In this document: in pieces, positions 62,395-64,000 of the stretch
Layout of the letters: each line of letters opens with the position of its first letter
How positions within the stretch are numbered: the stretch's first letter is position 1
DNA from: Mucilaginibacter sp. UR6-11
GTDB lineage: Bacteria; Bacteroidota; Bacteroidia; Sphingobacteriales; Sphingobacteriaceae
DNA: 64,000 bases
NCBI RefSeq assembly: GCF_020880695.1
Contig: NZ_JAJIWO010000002.1
Span: forward strand, 248,001 to 312,000
Direction: 5' to 3'
Notes under the pieces: generated by a model
Databases searched by the model: none
The model's input: only the letters and a program-made list of their open reading frames with translations
Told to the model about the DNA's origin: nothing
Made by a program: the position numbers and the translations under genes

Positions 62395-63750
62395 ATGGAA
62401 AAATCCCGTCGTACTTTTATAAGGCAGGCATCAATAGCTAGTGCCGGTGTAATGCTGGCCAAAACCAGTTTCAGCGCTAAAAGTTATAACCGCATCATTG
62501 GGGCCAATGACCGTGTACGGGTTGGTGTCGTTGGGTTTTCTGACAGGCACCGCAGTTCGCATATCCCCAGCTTTATGAACCACTACAAAGAATTAAATTT
62601 TGAGGTGGTTGCGGTATCAGATATCTGGAACAAACGCCGTGAAGAGGGCGCCGCTATCTGGAAAGGTAAAATGCAGAATGACGTAAAAGCCTATCGTAAT
62701 AACGAAGAATTATATGGCAGTAAAAGTATAGACGCGGTATTTATAAGCACTGCCGATTTCCAGCACGCGCGCCATGCCATTGAGGCTGTGAAAGCGGGCT
62801 GCGATGTCTATGTGGAAAAACCGTTTGCCGAAACCATGGAAGATGCGCGGGCGGCATTAAAAGCGATAAAAGAAACAGGTAAGATCGTGCAGATAGGGTC
62901 ACAGCGCCGCAGCGGTGCAAATTACCATGCAGCCGATGATTTTATTAAATCGGGCAAGTTTGGGCCGATAACCATGGTTGAATTAACCTGGAACGTTAAC
63001 CAGCCCGGGCGCTGGCGCAGGCCCGAACTGCTAAACGTATTAAAAGAAAAAGATACCGACTGGAAACGCTTTATCATGAACCGTCCTTATGAGCCGTTTG
63101 ACCCGCGTAAATACTTGGAATTCCGTTTATTCTGGCCCTTCTCATCGGGTTTAGCGGGGCAGTGGATGAGCCACCAGATTGATACCGTACACTGGTTTAG
63201 CGGCCTGAAGCATCCGCGCAGCGTAGTTGCCAATGGGGGCATTTATATGTGGAAAGATGGCCGCCGTAACTGGGATACCCTGATGGCTGCTTTTGATTAC
63301 GGCCCGCTGGACGATCCGTCTACGGGTTTTCAGGTAACATTTGGTTCGCGCATGCATAATGGCGATGAGAACCCGGCCGAGATCTATTACTCGAACGGTG
63401 GCGAACTAAATTTGATCACCAATAAAATATCACCAAGGGGCGGGCTTACAGAAAAAATGGCTGCCGCAATGGGCATGAAAGCTAACCTGTTGCCAGAGAT
63501 CAGCCTGAAAGATACCGAGCATGTAGTTGCCTCGGCCAATACCGGTGGCGACATCTTAACTTCAAACCATGTACGCAACTGGATGGAATGTGTGCGCAGC
63601 CGTAAACAACCCAATGCGCCGGTTGAAGCGGGCTACAGCCACTCTATAGCCAACATCATGACCAATGCCGCGGTACATACCGGTTACAAAGCTACGTTTG
63701 ATGAAAGTACGCAGGAGGTAATGGCTAATGGTAAGGTATTTAAGTTTTAA
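62395..63750 (+). CDS. Gfo/Idh/MocA-family oxidoreductase with Tat signal
   Basis: 451 aa. N-terminal Tat-type signal SRRTFIRQAS near 4-13, then a Rossmann domain starting RVRVGVVGFSDRH near 40-52 (GxxG-like NAD(P) loop), EKPFAETMEDA near 139-149 and the lysine of YVEKP as the family's active-site residue. C-terminal alpha/beta substrate domain. It would oxidise or reduce a sugar or cyclitol outside the cytoplasm. Directly followed by a PmoA-like gene at a gap of 3 bases, an association common in sugar-use clusters. Confidence 0.95.
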   Translation: MEKSRRTFIRQASIASAGVMLAKTSFSAKSYNRIIGANDRVRVGVVGFSDRHRSSHIPSFMNHYKELNFEVVAVSDIWNKRREEGAAIWKGKMQNDVKAYRNNEELYGSKSIDAVFISTADFQHARHAIEAVKAGCDVYVEKPFAETMEDARAALKAIKETGKIVQIGSQRRSGANYHAADDFIKSGKFGPITMVELTWNVNQPGRWRRPELLNVLKEKDTDWKRFIMNRPYEPFDPRKYLEFRLFWPFSSGLAGQWMSHQIDTVHWFSGLKHPRSVVANGGIYMWKDGRRNWDTLMAAFDYGPLDDPSTGFQVTFGSRMHNGDENPAEIYYSNGGELNLITNKISPRGGLTEKMAAAMGMKANLLPEISLKDTEHVVASANTGGDILTSNHVRNWMECVRSRKQPNAPVEAGYSHSIANIMTNAAVHTGYKATFDESTQEVMANGKVFKF

Positions 63751-63753
63751 ATC

Positions 63754-64000
63754 ATGAAACCGGGTAGCAAAATATTTATCGCGGTAACGCTGGCCGTTGC
63801 CTCGACCACCGTGGTTGCGCAGCAGCAGCCGGTAAAGTTTGTAAAATCGGCAAAAGACAGGAAAATTGAAGTATGGGTAGGCGGCGAACCCTTCACTGCT
63901 TTTTTATATCCTGATTCGCTGGAAAAGCCTGTGCTGTATCCCATACGGGCAGCTAATGGCACCGTGGTTACGCGTAGTTTTCCTTTGGAAAAAAGGGCTG
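63754..64000 (+). CDS. PmoA-like family protein (DUF6807), 3' truncated by window edge
   Basis: Starts at ATG 63754, 3 bases after the oxidoreductase stop, and runs past the window (82 codons seen). Signal peptide MKPGSKIFIAVTLAVASTTV followed by VVAQQQP. The following GGEPFTAFLYPDSLEKPVLY and GTVVTRSFPLEK are typical of the exported family sometimes called PmoA, despite not being a methane monooxygenase. Likely co-transcribed with the oxidoreductase. Confidence 0.8.
   Translation, partial: MKPGSKIFIAVTLAVASTTVVAQQQPVKFVKSAKDRKIEVWVGGEPFTAFLYPDSLEKPVLYPIRAANGTVVTRSFPLEKRA

Overview
The window looks like a chromosomal segment of a Bacteroidota bacterium of the Sphingobacteriaceae type (Mucilaginibacter or Pedobacter-like; the genus is an inference). 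The reasons are a FecR-SusC-SusD locus, several TonB-linked barrels with carboxypeptidase-like N-termini, DUF4407, DUF5687, DUF6249 and OMP_b-brl_3 families, lipoproteins at nearly every surface locus, absence of Shine-Dalgarno boxes, and promoters of the Bacteroidota form TTTG-N20-TAnnTTTG. One tRNA gene (Val, anticodon TAC) is present. I saw no rRNA, CRISPR array, phage or insertion sequence.

Layout. 1-8.3 kb: the 3' part of a FecR anti-sigma gene, then SusC, SusD and an exported metallophosphoesterase fused to a beta-propeller, closed by a 15-bp terminator hairpin. 8.5-15.4 kb: a possible second uptake locus, with a small His/Cys-rich exported protein, three ArsR-like regulators (one fused to a Cro/C1 helix-turn-helix), a lipoprotein, and a beta-helix lipoprotein plus TonB receptor. 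The receptor is divergent from an ArsR gene across an intergenic region full of inverted repeats. 15.5-30 kb: mostly housekeeping or poorly known genes: tRNA-Val, DUF2252, a cyclophilin-like protein, AraC and DUF983, rhodanese with a small membrane protein and SPFH, DUF4407, an M28 peptidase, an ABC exporter with GNAT, RarA, and a 3-methyladenine glycosylase. 30-46 kb: a GHL10 hydrolase, Dtd, MazG-like, GcvT with ComB, glycosyltransferases, RNase HII, a SpoIIE phosphatase, an orphan OppC permease, a GT2 with a flippase-like protein, a lactonase, and an RluB-type pseudouridine synthase with a long repetitive tail. 46-64 kb: a lytic transglycosylase, UvrA, an ECF sigma factor with a membrane partner, an OMP barrel, a second lactonase coupled to a hydrolase, an ArsR-SRPBCC operon with a readable operator, a PHP-like exported protein, a histidine kinase, MtfA, a probable sulfatase remnant, a Gfo/Idh/MocA oxidoreductase and the start of a PmoA-like gene.

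How genes work together. The first locus has the logic of a sigma/anti-sigma controlled SusCD importer: SusC keeps an N-terminal STN signalling domain that would contact FecR. Its only hydrolase in view is a phosphoesterase rather than a glycosidase, so the substrate may be phosphorylated. The second locus is a candidate metal- or cofactor-responsive outer-membrane system. The two lactonase genes at 43 and 54 kb share an almost identical 25-nt upstream element and may be co-regulated. Several apparent ORF starts overlap promoters and were moved downstream; the reasons are in the entries.
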